Assembly: GCA_029243925.1 (NCBI GenBank)
Contig: JAQWRC010000032.1
Location: 1-5,116, forward strand
Direction of reading: 5' to 3'
From: Phycisphaerales bacterium
Lineage (GTDB): Bacteria > Planctomycetota > Phycisphaerae > Phycisphaerales > SM1A02
DNA length: 5,116 bases
The position numbers and the translations under genes were made by a program. Positions 4,580 to 5,116 of this stretch are shown here, in pieces. How positions within the stretch are numbered: position 1 is the first letter of the stretch; every line of letters begins with the position of its first letter. The notes below the pieces were generated by a model. That model did not search any database. It saw nothing but the letters and a program-made list of their open reading frames with translations, and was not told the origin of the DNA.

Positions 4580-5116
4580 GGGCTGATTCCGATGCCGCGG
4601 CCATCTGTTCACGGGCCTGTTCCAATGTCGACTGATAGGTCTCGATCTCCTCGTGCTCTTCCCCCGCGTTGGAGATGGTTGTTTCGAGCCACCTGACCGC
4701 CTCGGCATGCTCGCCACGAGCCAAGTGCACGCTGGCGAGGTTCGAGGTCATCTCCGGATCCTGTTCACCGCGAAGGGCGACGGCACGTTGGGCTGAATCA
4801 AGGGCGAGATCGAGGTACCGCTCCTTGTAGTCGCTGGTGGTGTTGTTGGAGATCAACAGCGTCAACTTCACCAGTTCATCCGGGTCGTCGTCCCATCGTG
4901 TTCGTCTGATGGCCATGATCGTGTCAACGTCGTTCCACCGTCCAGAGTCGACATAGAGCGAGTTCAAGACCCCCTCCGCTTGCAGGGTATCGGCATGATC
5001 TTCTCCAAGGGTGCTTGACAGGCGTTCATGAAGATCAGCAGCGGGAATGATGGCCTCATCAAGACGGCCCTGGTACTCCAGGTTTCTGATATGCAGTGCC
5101 TGGATGGCGATCGTGT
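4569..5116 (-). CDS. TPR-repeat protein, C-terminal part (5' end beyond the window)
   Basis: The frame is open to the right edge and gives 181 visible residues ending ...SESAHAP with TGA at 4569-4571. It is helical with degenerate TPR units: residues 2-32 (QALHIRNLEYQGRLDEAIIPAADLHERL), a kinesin-light-chain-type LGEDHADTLQAEGVLNSLYVDSGRW (36-60), and 120-150 (DPEMTSNLASVHLARGEHAEAV). TPRs mediate protein-protein contacts. In planctomycetes this repeat type often follows a Ser/Thr kinase domain, but no kinase part is visible, so that is inference. A TTG near 4967 is only an internal Leu codon, since the frame runs on upstream without a break. Translation probably continued further at the C-terminus: an adjacent frame (4433-4568) carries on with TPR-like sequence after a one-base shift. 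The gene leads into the small membrane-protein and lipoprotein genes on the same strand. Confidence 0.82.
   Translation of the reverse strand, partial: TIAIQALHIRNLEYQGRLDEAIIPAADLHERLSSTLGEDHADTLQAEGVLNSLYVDSGRWNDVDTIMAIRRTRWDDDPDELVKLTLLISNNTTSDYKERYLDLALDSAQRAVALRGEQDPEMTSNLASVHLARGEHAEAVRWLETTISNAGEEHEEIETYQSTLEQAREQMAAASESAHAP

Noticed and set aside
4580..4717. N-terminal half of the 94-residue minus-strand frame
   Set aside because: Arg/Pro/Ser-rich out-of-frame reading of the TPR gene; only the part after 4579 looks coding.

Overview
The window looks like chromosomal DNA from a free-living, GC-rich bacterium, most likely a planctomycete of the Phycisphaerae type. The main clue is the secreted dehydrogenase, which ends in a two-repeat dockerin-like Ca-binding tail of the form DxNxDGxVDxxDLLLVIGAWG, a C-terminus very common in that class. 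The lipoproteins, the kinesin-light-chain-type TPR protein and the many family-less small proteins fit the same picture. This placement is inference; no rRNA or marker gene is present.

Layout, left to right. Positions 1-306 are non-coding as far as can be seen, with a perfect 16-bp stem-loop whose U-tract lies on the minus strand, followed by two copies of a 10-bp near-palindrome. Next comes a possible 50-residue Cys-rich single-pass membrane protein (307-459, +). A secreted PQQ-type glucose/sorbosone dehydrogenase-like protein with dockerin tail follows (568-1950, +). It runs convergently, with a 9-bp gap, into an aquaporin gene (1960-2715, -). A 137-bp divergent spacer separates the aquaporin from an unrecognised 137-residue soluble protein (2853-3266, +). 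The 3' end of that gene overlaps the 3' end of a lipoprotein gene (3245-4096, -) by 22 bp, and a hairpin sits in the overlap. The rest reads leftward: the 3' part of a TPR protein entering from the right edge (broken by a frame change at a CCC TGA), a small two-helix membrane protein (4107-4331 or 4373), and then the lipoprotein. The last two appear translationally coupled.

How the genes fit together: there is no evident single pathway. The dehydrogenase would act in the cell envelope or outside it on sugars or other alcohols. The aquaporin would serve water or small-solute balance. The two-TM protein plus lipoprotein form a probable two-gene envelope unit. The TPR protein is likely the C-terminal end of a larger scaffold or signalling protein, possibly a Ser/Thr kinase with a TPR tail.

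No mobile element, CRISPR array, rRNA or tRNA was seen. I did not find a clearly new multi-gene system. The most interesting points are the lipoprotein, which keeps a hormone-sensitive-lipase-like fold pattern but lacks the catalytic Ser, His and oxyanion motif; the CCC TGA frame break in the TPR gene; and the non-standard selectivity filter predicted for the aquaporin.
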